A stretch of DNA of 41,994 nt from Planctomicrobium piriforme (GTDB lineage Bacteria > Planctomycetota > Planctomycetia > Planctomycetales > Planctomycetaceae): positions 1 through 41,994 of the forward strand of contig CAMATH010000072.1 in the NCBI GenBank assembly GCA_945860955.1, given 5' to 3'. A model generated the notes under the pieces. It had not been told where the DNA came from. It was given only the letters and a program-made list of their open reading frames with translations, and made no database searches. This document shows positions 1 to 8,305 of this stretch, piece after piece. A program made the translations under genes and the position numbers. The first letter of the stretch is position 1. Each line of letters starts with the position of its first letter.

Positions 1-2
1 TT

Positions 3-1757
3 GTAGTCGCCGCGATGATTGGCATGCTTGTCCCCGCCACCGGTGGTGTCGCCAGTTTGTGGCTGGCGGGGATTATCCCCACGGCGGCGGTCGGCTCCAC
101 GTGGAGTGTCTGGTGGACCGGCGATATGGTGGGGGTGCTGCTCGCCGCCCCGTTGTTGCTGGCGATGTCCCGCGTCAATCTGCGGACACTGGTGCGACGT
201 CGGCTGGAGGTCGTGATCTTTATCGCGGTCTTCGCAATTTGCAGCGGGTTCGCATTCTATTATTCCGAACGCTCGGCAGGTCCGTTCATTCTGTACGTCC
301 TCATCACGTGGGCGACGATGCGGTTCGGCACACTGGGAGGGTCGCTCACAATCGTGGCAGCATCGCTGATGGCCGCCTGGGCGACCGCGGGCGGGTTTGG
401 CCCCTTCCACACGGCTCAGCACGAGTTGATCTCGCTCTGGCTGTATGTCTGCACGCTGTCGGTGATCAGCCTGATGATGACCGCGATTCAGGCGGTCGGC
501 GTCCGCGCCAATTTCTCGTTGAGCGAAACCGTCGAGCGGTTCCAGAAAATGGCGGTGGATCTCGCGGCGGCGAAAGAGTCGGCCGACGCCGCGAGCCGGG
601 CGAAAAGCGAGTTTTTGGCGAATATGAGCCACGAGATTCGCACCCCGCTCACCTCCATCCTGGGATACGCCGACATGCTGGCGCATCACCCCGAAGTCAG
701 CGAGTCGCCGGAACGTCGCACCCAGGCGGTCGAATCGATTCGGACGGCGGGGGAACACTTGCTGACGATCATCAACGACATTCTCGATCTGTCGAAGATC
801 GAGGCGAATAAGATGGTCATCGAACGGATCGAAACGCCGCTGGTGGCGATCTTGCGCGAGGTGGAAGGACTCGTACGGTCTCGGTCCGACACGAAAGGCG
901 TGGCGCTCCAGAGCCGGCTCGCCAACCCCTTGCCCGACCGCGTGATGAGCGACCCGACCAGGCTTCGCCAAGTGCTGTTAAACCTGCTCGGTAATGCGAT
1001 CAAGTTCACAGACACCGGCCGGGTCATGATGGTGGCGGGCGTCGAGACCAAAGCGTCCGAACGGATTCTCGTGGTGGAGATTGAAGACACCGGCCGGGGG
1101 ATGACCCCCGAGCAGTCGGCACGGTTGTTCGTGGAATTCAGTCAGGGGGATCCGACAGTCACTCGTGAACATGGCGGGACCGGACTGGGACTGGCGATCA
1201 GTCAGCGGTTGGCCCGCATGATGGGAGGTGAATTGACTTTGGCGTGGTCCGAATCGGGCAAAGGCTCGTGCTTTCGGGTGGAACTCCCACTGGTTCCCGC
1301 CCCGAATGCCACACCGGTTTCGCGACTGGATGTCCCGGAACCCCGCAAGCACGTCCCACCGGTGAACGGGGATCAGTTGGCGCTCCATGGGCGCATTCTG
1401 TTGGCCGAAGATTCCCAGGACATTCAGGACGTGATCGCGTTTCACTTGATGAAAGCGGGAGCGACGGTGGATTTGGCCGACAATGGCCAGATCGCTTTGG
1501 AAAAACTCGACGCCGCAGAGCATTCGGGCACACCGTTCGACCTGTTGCTGACGGATATGCAGATGCCGTTGCTCGATGGTTATGCCCTGACCCGACTCTT
1601 GCGATCCAAGGGAAGCAAGCTCCCGATCATCGCGCTGACGGCCCACTCGATGGCCGAGGATCGGGAACTCTGCCTGGAGGCCGGCTGCGACGATTACCTG
1701 AGCAAGCCGATTGAACGGACGACATTATTGGAAGTCTGTGCGAAGTGGCTGAGATAG
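3..1757 (+). CDS. Hybrid sensor histidine kinase with MASE1-type membrane sensor, 5'-truncated by window edge
   Basis: The reading frame is open to the first bases, so the true start lies upstream; 581 or more residues are visible. Counting from the ATG at 15, the first ~165 residues hold hydrophobic segments with the WWTGDMVGVLLAAPLL pattern typical of the C-terminal half of a MASE1 sensor. A short linker helix leads to a HisKA domain with the H-box NMSHEIRTPL (phospho-His about residue 206). The HATPase domain has an N-box (LLNLLGNAIKF), G1 (DTGRGM) and G2 (GGTGLGLAIS). A receiver domain follows at about 455-580, with acidic pair AEDSQD, phospho-acceptor Asp514 in LLTDMQMPLLDG and Lys in LSKPIE. 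It should autophosphorylate and pass phosphate to its own receiver. No separate response regulator or output gene is adjacent, so the pathway is unknown. Confidence 0.9.
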   Translation, partial: VVAAMIGMLVPATGGVASLWLAGIIPTAAVGSTWSVWWTGDMVGVLLAAPLLLAMSRVNLRTLVRRRLEVVIFIAVFAICSGFAFYYSERSAGPFILYVLITWATMRFGTLGGSLTIVAASLMAAWATAGGFGPFHTAQHELISLWLYVCTLSVISLMMTAIQAVGVRANFSLSETVERFQKMAVDLAAAKESADAASRAKSEFLANMSHEIRTPLTSILGYADMLAHHPEVSESPERRTQAVESIRTAGEHLLTIINDILDLSKIEANKMVIERIETPLVAILREVEGLVRSRSDTKGVALQSRLANPLPDRVMSDPTRLRQVLLNLLGNAIKFTDTGRVMMVAGVETKASERILVVEIEDTGRGMTPEQSARLFVEFSQGDPTVTREHGGTGLGLAISQRLARMMGGELTLAWSESGKGSCFRVELPLVPAPNATPVSRLDVPEPRKHVPPVNGDQLALHGRILLAEDSQDIQDVIAFHLMKAGATVDLADNGQIALEKLDAAEHSGTPFDLLLTDMQMPLLDGYALTRLLRSKGSKLPIIALTAHSMAEDRELCLEAGCDDYLSKPIERTTLLEVCAKWLR

Positions 1758-1814
1758 CGGACAGTCATCTTCCGATGCCCCGTGGCGGTTCGGGTAGCCA
1801 CCAGCCGATTCCAA

Positions 1815-1843
1815 TTGTCCGGCGTCCGCGAGAATGATATCGT
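1815..1843 (+). promoter_or_regulatory. Possible sigma70-type promoter for the first DUF1501 gene
   Basis: A TTGTCC box at 1815-1820 and a TATCGT box at 1838-1843 are separated by 17 bases and lie about 50 bases before the preferred ATG at 1896. Each matches four of six consensus positions, so this is only a weak prediction. Confidence 0.25.
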
Positions 1844-1895
1844 GGGTGGTCGATGCGTTCCCCGCCACCCTCCCACGGAATTCCCAGGCGTCCCC

Positions 1896-3239
1896 ATGTT
1901 GAATCTCACTGGCTCGGCCTCACCCTTGTGTGATGGCGTTTCGCGCCGCGACATGCTGCGGATCGGCGCCCTGGGACTGGGGGGGTTGTCGTTGCCCCAG
2001 CTCTTGGCGGCGGAGGCGGCGGCAGGCACTGCCAGTCGGCACAAAGCGGTCATCATGATTTATCTGGTCGGGGCACCACCCCACCAGGACATGTACGACC
2101 TCAAGCTCGACGCCCCCAAGGAAATCCGGGGAGAGTTCCAGCCCATCGACACCAATGTCCCGGGAATCCAGATCTGCGAACACCTGCCGCGACTGGCACG
2201 GATCATGGACAAACTCGTTCCGATCCGGTCGATGTACGGGTCGCCGAACGACAGCCACGACTCCTTCATCTGCTACACCGGTCGGTCGTTCGTCAATCAA
2301 CCTTCGGGGGGCTGGCCGGCGCTCGGTCCGGTCGCTTCCAAACTTCTGGGGGGGACTTCGCACACGACGCCGCCATTCGTGGGACTCGCGCCCAAGTCGG
2401 GGCATCCTCCGTATGGCTCTCCCGGGCATCCGGGGATGGTCGGAATCTCGCACTCGGCGTTTCGGCCCACCGGTCCCGGACTCGAAAACCTAGTTCTGGG
2501 AGATCTTCCTCTGTCGCGACTCGACGATCGGCGGTCGCTGCTGAAACATCTGGACGGCTTCAAGCGCCAGGCCGATCAAACCGGCATGATGTCGGGACTG
2601 GATGTCTTCAATCAGCAGGCGTTTGGCCTGTTGACGTCGAGCCGACTGGTCGACGCTCTGGACCTCAGTCAGGAAGACCCGCAAATTCGCGCGCGATACG
2701 GCAAGGGGGATCCCAACAATTACGGCGATGGCGCTCCGCGGAATCTCGAACATTTCCTCACCGCCCGCCGGCTGATTCAGGCGGGGGTTCGTGTGGTGAC
2801 GCTGAACTTCGGTCGTTGGGACTTCCACGAACAGAATTTCAGCGAGGCGAAGAACACGCACCTGCCGCTGTTCGATCAGGGCATGAGCGCCCTGGTCGAA
2901 GATCTGCACGAACACGGAATGGCCGACGACGTCGCTGTCGTCGCCTGGGGGGAATTTGGTCGGACTCCCCGCATCAATCAGAATGCCGGTCGCGACCACT
3001 GGGCCGAAGTCGGTTGCGGGTTGTTGGCCGGCGGGGGATTCCGAACGGGTCAGACCATTGGCGCGACCGATCGGCTCGGGGCGTCGGTCGCGCAACGCCC
3101 CGTTCATTTTGGAGAGGTCTTCGCCAGTCTGTACAAGCACTTGGGACTCGACCCGCATGCGGCGCTCCTGACTGATCTGTCGGGACGGCCGCACATGCTG
3201 GTCGACGGCCGGCACGCCCCGCTTCGCGAATTGATTTAA
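1896..3239 (+). CDS. DUF1501 family exported protein (Tat leader)
   Basis: This 447-residue protein belongs to DUF1501, a family strongly expanded in planctomycetes and distantly related in fold to alkaline phosphatases/sulfatases; its substrate is not known. The frame is open further upstream, but the ATG at 1896 puts a twin-arginine leader at the N-terminus: CDGVSRRDMLRIGALGLGG, followed by a hydrophobic stretch and an Ala-rich cleavage region. Later family signatures include the PPHQDMYDLK segment, WGEFGRTPR and a GRDHW motif near residues 365-370, which are candidate metal-binding regions by analogy with the superfamily. It stands alone here, without the PSD1 partner gene that often accompanies DUF1501. 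Its N-terminus (MLxLxG...LCDGVxRR) closely resembles that of the DUF1501 protein at 39804-41306, which suggests they belong to the same subgroup. Confidence 0.9.
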   Translation: MLNLTGSASPLCDGVSRRDMLRIGALGLGGLSLPQLLAAEAAAGTASRHKAVIMIYLVGAPPHQDMYDLKLDAPKEIRGEFQPIDTNVPGIQICEHLPRLARIMDKLVPIRSMYGSPNDSHDSFICYTGRSFVNQPSGGWPALGPVASKLLGGTSHTTPPFVGLAPKSGHPPYGSPGHPGMVGISHSAFRPTGPGLENLVLGDLPLSRLDDRRSLLKHLDGFKRQADQTGMMSGLDVFNQQAFGLLTSSRLVDALDLSQEDPQIRARYGKGDPNNYGDGAPRNLEHFLTARRLIQAGVRVVTLNFGRWDFHEQNFSEAKNTHLPLFDQGMSALVEDLHEHGMADDVAVVAWGEFGRTPRINQNAGRDHWAEVGCGLLAGGGFRTGQTIGATDRLGASVAQRPVHFGEVFASLYKHLGLDPHAALLTDLSGRPHMLVDGRHAPLRELI

Positions 3240-3250
3240 TCACGACGTGA

Positions 3251-3307
3251 CGCAGAGCCGCGCCCGTCAGGAAGCGGTGTCGACGTTCGCTCCATCACAG
3301 ACGCGGC
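3251..3307. repeat. Dispersed hairpin repeat, copy 1
   Basis: A left arm (3257-3276, beginning gccgcgcccgtc and ending gaagcg) and a right arm (3288-3307) are complementary at 15 of 20 positions around an 11-base loop. The left part 3251-3278 matches 39179-39206 at 27 of 28 bases. It lies between two convergent genes and could also act as a weak terminator. Confidence 0.65.
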
Positions 3308-3374
3308 AGGGGGTAGACGGCGGATTTCTCACCGTGCTGAGGATCGGCCAGTCGCAGGCCACCGGGTACGCGAA

Positions 3375-4448
3375 CTACTTGGTGTACTTTTCAACGGCCT
3401 CGGCAATCTCTTTTGCGGACACCGTGGACGGATCTTTCGGAAACGAGCGTGGCATGACGTACCAGGTCTCGGTGAACGACGCCGACTTTCCCGGTTCGAT
3501 TTTTTCGCGTGGCCCGATCGGTTCCAATTCGCACATTGGTCCGTCGGGATACCAGATCGACATGGTCAAACAGGCGACCTCGTTGTAAGGGCGATCGGTG
3601 TCGACCGGGAACCGCTTGACGAACATCAGGTTGTTTTTCATCAGGTAGGCGAACCAGCCGGCTGACGTGTCCATTCCCAACTTCGGCTGTTTGGGGGCAC
3701 CTGTGATCAGCAGGAAACCATCCTGCCTGAAAATCTGTTTGTCGACCGGGCGAAAGTTGATGTTCGATTCGGGTTCGTACATCACGTAGCCATTGGGAAA
3801 CCGCGACGGTTCCGACAGCGGAATCACGCAGATGCCCCCACCGAGCGCGAACGTCCGACTCCAGTGGCAGTACTCTTTGGTGGACTGGGAGATGTTCTTG
3901 ATTGTCTGTTTGCAGTCGAGTCGGGAGGTGGTCGGGTCGAGAGTGAATTCACGAATCAACTGCACGCCGGTGGACTCATCGGGCAGGCTGGTGAGGCGGG
4001 CGGTCCGGTCGCCGGTGATTTCGCCCGTCCATTTTCCCGACCAGAGTTGCGGGTGTTTGGGGATTGTCTGCTCGGGACCGATATCAAACCGGCCGGCGTT
4101 CATCGAACCCCAATCCCCCCCGGGTTGGTATTCCCAGCCTTCATCGCCAGGGGGAAGGTACAACGCGTTGAGTCCCCGGTAAGAATACTCCAGCACACGT
4201 CCGCCGGCCCGGGGACACAGCGTGACTCGAGCGATGGTGTTTTCCAGGCGAATGCAATCGTCGTAACCATGGAACGTGACGACCGTCGCCCCTCGAAACT
4301 TCGACTCTGCACAGTCCGCGGGTGGCGAGCTGACCGGGTTGGACTCTAGCGAATCCGGCTCGGCGTGAATCGACGGCATTGTGTAAACCGCGAGCAGACC
4401 GACCACCAGCGCCCGATAGAGAATGGTTCGCGAATTCGGCAGATACAT
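3375..4448 (-). CDS. Secreted galactose-mutarotase-fold protein (DUF4380-like)
   Basis: The 357-residue protein starts with a signal peptide (hydrophobic core ILYRALVVGLLAVY, cleavage near SIHAEP). The body shows patterns of carbohydrate-binding mutarotase-like beta-sandwich proteins: an early segment on an inert ligand sequence (IRLENTIARVTLCPRAGGRVLEY, seen here in part), WEYQPGGDWG, FTLDPTTSRLDCKQTI and a late WYPDGPMCELEP. Such proteins include aldose-1-epimerases and the uncharacterised DUF4380 family. I see no clear catalytic His/Glu pair that would prove epimerase activity, so a role in binding or trimming sugars outside the cytoplasm is inference. It faces the DUF1501 gene convergently and has its own upstream region shared with the divergent ABC permease at 4633. 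Confidence 0.65.
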   Translation of the reverse strand: MYLPNSRTILYRALVVGLLAVYTMPSIHAEPDSLESNPVSSPPADCAESKFRGATVVTFHGYDDCIRLENTIARVTLCPRAGGRVLEYSYRGLNALYLPPGDEGWEYQPGGDWGSMNAGRFDIGPEQTIPKHPQLWSGKWTGEITGDRTARLTSLPDESTGVQLIREFTLDPTTSRLDCKQTIKNISQSTKEYCHWSRTFALGGGICVIPLSEPSRFPNGYVMYEPESNINFRPVDKQIFRQDGFLLITGAPKQPKLGMDTSAGWFAYLMKNNLMFVKRFPVDTDRPYNEVACLTMSIWYPDGPMCELEPIGPREKIEPGKSASFTETWYVMPRSFPKDPSTVSAKEIAEAVEKYTK

Positions 4449-4632
4449 GGATACGGTTCCTGTGACGAAGTGACTTCGAAAAGCGAGGCTTCCGCCGGGC
4501 TGGACCTGGCGACCGCGATACGGGGATCATACCGGACAGGTCCGCAGGGTCCAGATCGGGGAATCGTCGCTTTCCATGCTGCCTGACGTATAGAATCGGT
4601 CTCCCCCCAGCGGATCCCACGAATTCCGCGTA

Positions 4633-6432
4633 GTGGGGGGGCTGTTGGAATTCGCCCTGAAGTTCAAGGACTCTGCCGTGCTGGCTGGCCCGCTGTTTAC
4701 CCGCGAAGTGCTGACCGCGCCGCGCACCACACGACATTTCGTGCTGCGGGCCGGTTATGTGTTCGCCCTGTTTGTCCTGATGTACACGGCTGGTCAGGCG
4801 ACGTTTGGCTGGCGGCCAGCGTCTGGCGTGGCGGAACTGTCGCGATTTGGCAATCTGCTGTTCCAGATGTTCTCGTCGATTCAACTGGCGCTTGTGCTGT
4901 TTTTCGCGCCGCTCTTCGCGGCCAGCCGGGTGGCGCAGGAAAAGGACCGTCAGACACTGGTTCTGTTACTGATGACCGATCTGCGCAGTTTCGAACTGGT
5001 GATTGGCAAACTCGGGGCGAGTTTGCTGGCGGTGGCGGTTTTGCTGGCGGTGGCGGCTCCCGTGATGACCTTCGTGTATCTGCTGGGGGGCTCGTCATTG
5101 GCACAGATCGGGTGGTCGTTGGGATTGTGCGCTGCCGCCGGGCTGGCGGCGGGAAGCTGGGGATCGATGGTCGCGTTCTGGCGGGACAAAACGTTTCAGA
5201 CGTTGGCGATCAGTGTGCTGGGGCTGGTGCTGTTCCTGGGGGTCGTCGAAGGGGGAGTCGCGCTGTTGGGAGCGAGCAGCGCTGCTGGAACCTGGCTGTC
5301 GTACCTGGACCCGATTCGAGGGATGGCGTTGATTCTCGATCCGCTCGCCGCCAGTTCCAGTCCCGCCCCCGCCCGACTTTCGGTCTGGCCGTTTGTGGTG
5401 GGGATGCTGCTGTTGTCGGTCGTGATCAACGCGGTGGCGATTCTGCGGTTGCGGATCTGGAATCCCAATCGGACGATGAATGAGCAGACGCGTCCCGCCG
5501 AGGATGCGGCGGAAGCGACCGCGCCGCGGAATGACGCGACGACGCGAAAATCGAAGGACCGTGCGATCTGGACAAATCCGGTCTTGTGGCGGGAGGTCTG
5601 CACCCGGGCCTACGGGCGCAAGATGATTTTCGTGAAACTCGCGTACGTCGTACTCTTCGTTTTTGCGGGGATGTATTCGCAACGCGGAGTGGACGAACTG
5701 GTTCTGGGAATGATCTCACCCCTTGGGTTCGCGTTCGTCGGATTGGCGCTGGTGTCGTTGCTGTTGGTGAACGCCCAGGGGGTGACGGCGATCTCGAATG
5801 AACGGGATGCGAAGACGCTGGAATTGCTGCTGGTGACCGACCTGACCGCGCGGGAATTTGTGTTCGGCAAATTGGGGGGTGTATTCTACAACTCGAAAGA
5901 ACTGCTGCTGTTGCCACTGGGGGGACTGGTCTGGTTCACGTGGCTGGGGTACCTGTCGTGGGAGAATCTGACGTATGTGATTGTGGGTTTTCAGGTACTG
6001 GCGCTCTTCTCGGCGACTTTGGGGCTGCATTCCGGGTTGACGTTCGAAAACTCGCGGACAGCGATCGCCAACAGTCTAGGGACGATGTTCTTCCTATTTC
6101 TGGGGGTCTTCGTGTGCATCATGCTGATCGTGGAGGCACGGGCCTCGTTCGCGGTTCAGTTCCCGAGTTTTTTGGTGTTCTTCCTGGGAGGGAGCATCGG
6201 ACTGTGGGCGTCGCTGACGCATCGAAACCCCTCGTCGGCGCTGACGGCGTCGGCATTCATGCTGCCTTTCATGACGTTTTACTGCATCACTAGTTTTCTG
6301 ATTGGCAACACACTGGGTGTGTGCGTGGTGCTGGTGTGCGTGTATGGATTCACGACGTTGGCGATGCTTGTGCCGGCGACCAGTGGATTCGAATTGTCAC
6401 TGGGACGTCCGTCCGGGGACAAAGGGACTTAG
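4633..6432 (+). CDS. ABC-2 type transporter permease, two fused membrane halves
   Basis: This 599-residue protein is highly hydrophobic and looks like two ABC-2 permease units in one chain. The first half (about residues 1-285) begins AGPLFTREVLTAPR and has about six membrane segments. A charged linker rich in Glu, Ala and Arg (about 285-320) leads to a second half that opens with a similar motif, NPVLWREVCTRAYGRK, and again carries a run of membrane segments. The EKDRQTLVLLLMTDL and ERDAKTLELLLVTDL segments repeat the same conserved cytoplasmic loop in both halves, which shows internal duplication. The start is GTG at 4633; a second GTG at 4678 is possible. No ATPase gene is adjacent, so its energising subunit must be encoded elsewhere. 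The cargo cannot be told from sequence. Confidence 0.8.
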   Translation: MGGLLEFALKFKDSAVLAGPLFTREVLTAPRTTRHFVLRAGYVFALFVLMYTAGQATFGWRPASGVAELSRFGNLLFQMFSSIQLALVLFFAPLFAASRVAQEKDRQTLVLLLMTDLRSFELVIGKLGASLLAVAVLLAVAAPVMTFVYLLGGSSLAQIGWSLGLCAAAGLAAGSWGSMVAFWRDKTFQTLAISVLGLVLFLGVVEGGVALLGASSAAGTWLSYLDPIRGMALILDPLAASSSPAPARLSVWPFVVGMLLLSVVINAVAILRLRIWNPNRTMNEQTRPAEDAAEATAPRNDATTRKSKDRAIWTNPVLWREVCTRAYGRKMIFVKLAYVVLFVFAGMYSQRGVDELVLGMISPLGFAFVGLALVSLLLVNAQGVTAISNERDAKTLELLLVTDLTAREFVFGKLGGVFYNSKELLLLPLGGLVWFTWLGYLSWENLTYVIVGFQVLALFSATLGLHSGLTFENSRTAIANSLGTMFFLFLGVFVCIMLIVEARASFAVQFPSFLVFFLGGSIGLWASLTHRNPSSALTASAFMLPFMTFYCITSFLIGNTLGVCVVLVCVYGFTTLAMLVPATSGFELSLGRPSGDKGT

Positions 6433-6450
6433 CAAGCTTCCGAAGTCCCT
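6423..6450 (+). terminator. Weak hairpin at the end of the ABC permease gene
   Basis: Perfect 8-bp arms agggactt (6423-6430) and aagtccct (6443-6450) flank a 12-base loop and overlap the stop codon. The following sequence has only a short T-rich stretch, so termination is uncertain. Confidence 0.3.
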
Positions 6451-6742
6451 CCTTTGATCAACTTGGCGAGCCGGTCGGCGTCAGCCGCCGGGTTTTCCAC
6501 CCACCACACGACATCCACGGTTTCCAGTCGAAACCAAACGGTTGCCGTCGTTGTGGCAGTGAGAGATCACCCCGAAGCACCGGTGGCTGACGCCAGTCAG
6601 TTCGCCGACTTGCCCGAGGATGGCTTTACCGACACTGGGAAATGGCGGCAGGCAAGTCTAGAATCAGCAAGTATTGATGGCACCGTAGGCGAACGTGCGT
6701 CCCGGTGGCGTCCCGATTCACTTCGACGAGAGGATACAGACG
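6433..6742. other. Intergenic region with coding-like remnants
   Basis: No intact gene is convincing here. On the minus strand, one frame ending at 6429 reads VWFRLETVDVVWWVENPAAD and onward to a TAA, while an adjacent frame upstream (about 6480-6660) reads VGKAILGQVGELTGVSH. Neither has a good start codon and ribosome site, and joining them would need a frameshift. It may be a decayed gene or chance. The last bases hold the leader of the peroxidase gene. Confidence 0.35.
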
Positions 6743-7345
6743 ATGCGGCGGATTTTGAGCGTGGCGCTGTGCGCGCTGGTGGGACTGGCGACGTTGGGAA
6801 CCGTCTTCGCGGCGGATAAGAAGGAAGAGAAGAAGGAAGAGAAAAAAGTGGCCGACGTGTTCAAGTTCAAGATGAAGAAGCTGGATGGCAAAGACGCCGA
6901 CCTGTCGGCCTACCAGGGGAAAGTGGTGTTGTTCGTCAACGTCGCCAGCGCCTGTGGTTTGACCCCGCAGTACAAGGAACTCGAAGCGCTGCACGAGAAG
7001 TACGCCGAAAAGGGACTCGCGATCATCGGTGTCCCCGCGAATGATTTCGGCAGTCAGGAACCAGGAACGAACGAAGAGATCGCCAAGTTCTGCAAGTCGA
7101 ATTACGACGTGAAGTTCGACATGCTGGCGAAAGTCACCGTGAAGGGTGACGAGAAGTGCGATCTCTACAAGTACCTCACTTCGCAAGAGACCGAGTGGAA
7201 TTCGAAGGGAGAAGTGCAGTGGAATTTCGAGAAATTCCTGGTCGACCGTGAAGGCAAGGTTGTCGCCCGCTTCGCCCCGAGGACGAAGCCTGACGCCAAA
7301 GACGTGGTCGAAGCGATTGAAGCCGCTCTGAAAGCGAAGTCGTAG
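6743..7345 (+). CDS. Exported glutathione-peroxidase-like thiol peroxidase
   Basis: The 200-residue protein has a signal peptide (MRRILSVALCALVGLATLG, cleavage near VFAADKK), then a Lys/Glu-rich linker with two KKEEKKEEK-like units, then a glutathione-peroxidase-type thioredoxin fold. A longer frame begins at a GTG at 6695, but the ATG at 6743 is preceded by a gagagg ribosome site and starts the signal peptide, so it is preferred. Family marks are VNVASACGLTPQYKEL with the catalytic Cys, QEPGTNEEIAKFC with a possible resolving Cys, and WNFEKFLVDREG with the conserved Trp and Asn. The usual Gln of the catalytic tetrad (in NQF) is replaced by Asp (PANDFGSQEPG). It probably reduces peroxides outside the cytoplasm with thioredoxin-like donors; substrate preference is not visible. 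Confidence 0.85.
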   Translation: MRRILSVALCALVGLATLGTVFAADKKEEKKEEKKVADVFKFKMKKLDGKDADLSAYQGKVVLFVNVASACGLTPQYKELEALHEKYAEKGLAIIGVPANDFGSQEPGTNEEIAKFCKSNYDVKFDMLAKVTVKGDEKCDLYKYLTSQETEWNSKGEVQWNFEKFLVDREGKVVARFAPRTKPDAKDVVEAIEAALKAKS

Positions 7346-7387
7346 AACCGCATTGGCGGGGATACGATTGCGAGGAACGAGACAGAA

Positions 7388-7439
7388 TCGCGGCGAAGCG
7401 GAGATCGGTCGACGGTCTGCGATTCGCCGCGAGTGTTTT
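7388..7439 (+). terminator. Hairpin with T tail after the peroxidase gene
   Basis: Perfect 10-bp arms tcgcggcgaa (7388-7397) and ttcgccgcga (7423-7432) enclose a 25-base loop and are followed by gtgtttt. It is placed 43 bases after the peroxidase stop, so it is a plausible intrinsic terminator, although the loop is long. Confidence 0.45.
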
Positions 7440-7492
7440 GAGAGAAACTTGCCGGCGACAGTGCCGGTACACCCACACAGCGGAACGCCTTG

Positions 7493-7972
7493 ATGCAGAT
7501 TTGGCTGATTCGACATGCGGTCGCGGAGGAGCCGGGGGATTTTGGGGGTCCGGACTTCGAACGGCCGTTGACGGAGAAGGGAAAGAGGCGATTTCGGGCG
7601 TTCGCCGACTGGTTGGCGGCCTCGACGGGGGGGCCGGCGAAGATTGTGAGCAGCCCGTTGGTGCGCGCGATGGAAACCGCCGAGCTGTTGGGGAAGGCGT
7701 ACGACATCAAGAAGCGGGATATTCTGGAAGAGTCGGCTGTGGGGCCGGGGGTGACCGCGCAGGCGCTTTTGGAATGTGCGCAGGCTCAAGGGGTCGAACG
7801 GTTGGCGATTGTCGGCCATCAGCCGGACCTGGCGATCAATACCGCGGCGCTGTTGGGTGGGGGGCAGGTCGTATTCGACAAAGGATGCGTGGCGGCGATT
7901 GAACTCCCGCGTCTGGCGGTCGGGTCGGGACGATTGCTGTGGTTCGTGGGGCCAAAGCTGGGGGGGGATTGA
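7493..7972 (+). CDS. sixA: SixA-like phosphohistidine phosphatase (histidine phosphatase superfamily)
   Basis: At 159 residues this has the normal size of SixA proteins. It opens MQIWLIRHAVAEEP, where His8 is the expected phospho-acceptor of the RHG/RHA motif, and carries the second His in AIVGHQPDL, both needed for the histidine phosphatase mechanism. SSPLVRAMETAELL contributes the conserved Arg that binds phosphate. SixA removes phosphate from phosphohistidine in phosphorelay or PTS proteins; the target here is unknown. The ATG at 7493 is preferred over the overlapping TTG at 7490 because it gives the usual N-terminus. It stands 147 bases after the peroxidase gene, probably with its own transcription. 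Confidence 0.85.
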   Translation: MQIWLIRHAVAEEPGDFGGPDFERPLTEKGKRRFRAFADWLAASTGGPAKIVSSPLVRAMETAELLGKAYDIKKRDILEESAVGPGVTAQALLECAQAQGVERLAIVGHQPDLAINTAALLGGGQVVFDKGCVAAIELPRLAVGSGRLLWFVGPKLGGD

Positions 7973-8305
7973 CAGTATTGCCACGCGATACTCGAATACC
8001 GACGAAATGGGGAGTTCGCTGGCACTGCGAATCTGAGATCTACCAGCAACACCTCGCAAAACGCCGAATTGCGAGTGGTGGCAAGTTCGCTGACAATGCG
8101 ACCCCCCCTGCCCCCCCTTCCTAAGGGGGGGGATGGTCGCTTCGCGACCTGGTTAAGGGTTCTCCGCGTTACGGGTCTTCCGCGCGGCGGCAACCACGCG
8201 ACGGGCTCAACGAATTCGCCACTCCCCAACCTGGCATGGGGCCACCCAAAGGATGTCACATTTCACCCCGCTCGCGGGTGAACTGCCCCACCCCGTCTGG
8301 CACGT
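7973..8305. other. Intergenic region with palindromic elements
   Basis: The region between two convergent genes has no convincing coding sequence. It contains the GC palindromes described at 8111-8149 and otherwise unremarkable sequence. Confidence 0.5.
8111..8149. repeat. Two adjacent short palindromes
   Basis: A poly-C/poly-G hairpin has 9-bp arms (8111-8119 and 8123-8131) with a 3-base loop. Just after it ggtcgc ttc gcgacc (8135-8149) forms a second hairpin with perfect 6-bp arms. Elements of the ccccctt-cct-aaggggg kind are often dispersed repeats in bacterial genomes, and this is a likely single copy in the window. Confidence 0.55.

Noticed and set aside
6626-8059. A 477-codon minus-strand open frame across the peroxidase and sixA genes
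   Set aside because: Two well-supported plus-strand genes explain the same DNA, and the translation shows no family similarity.
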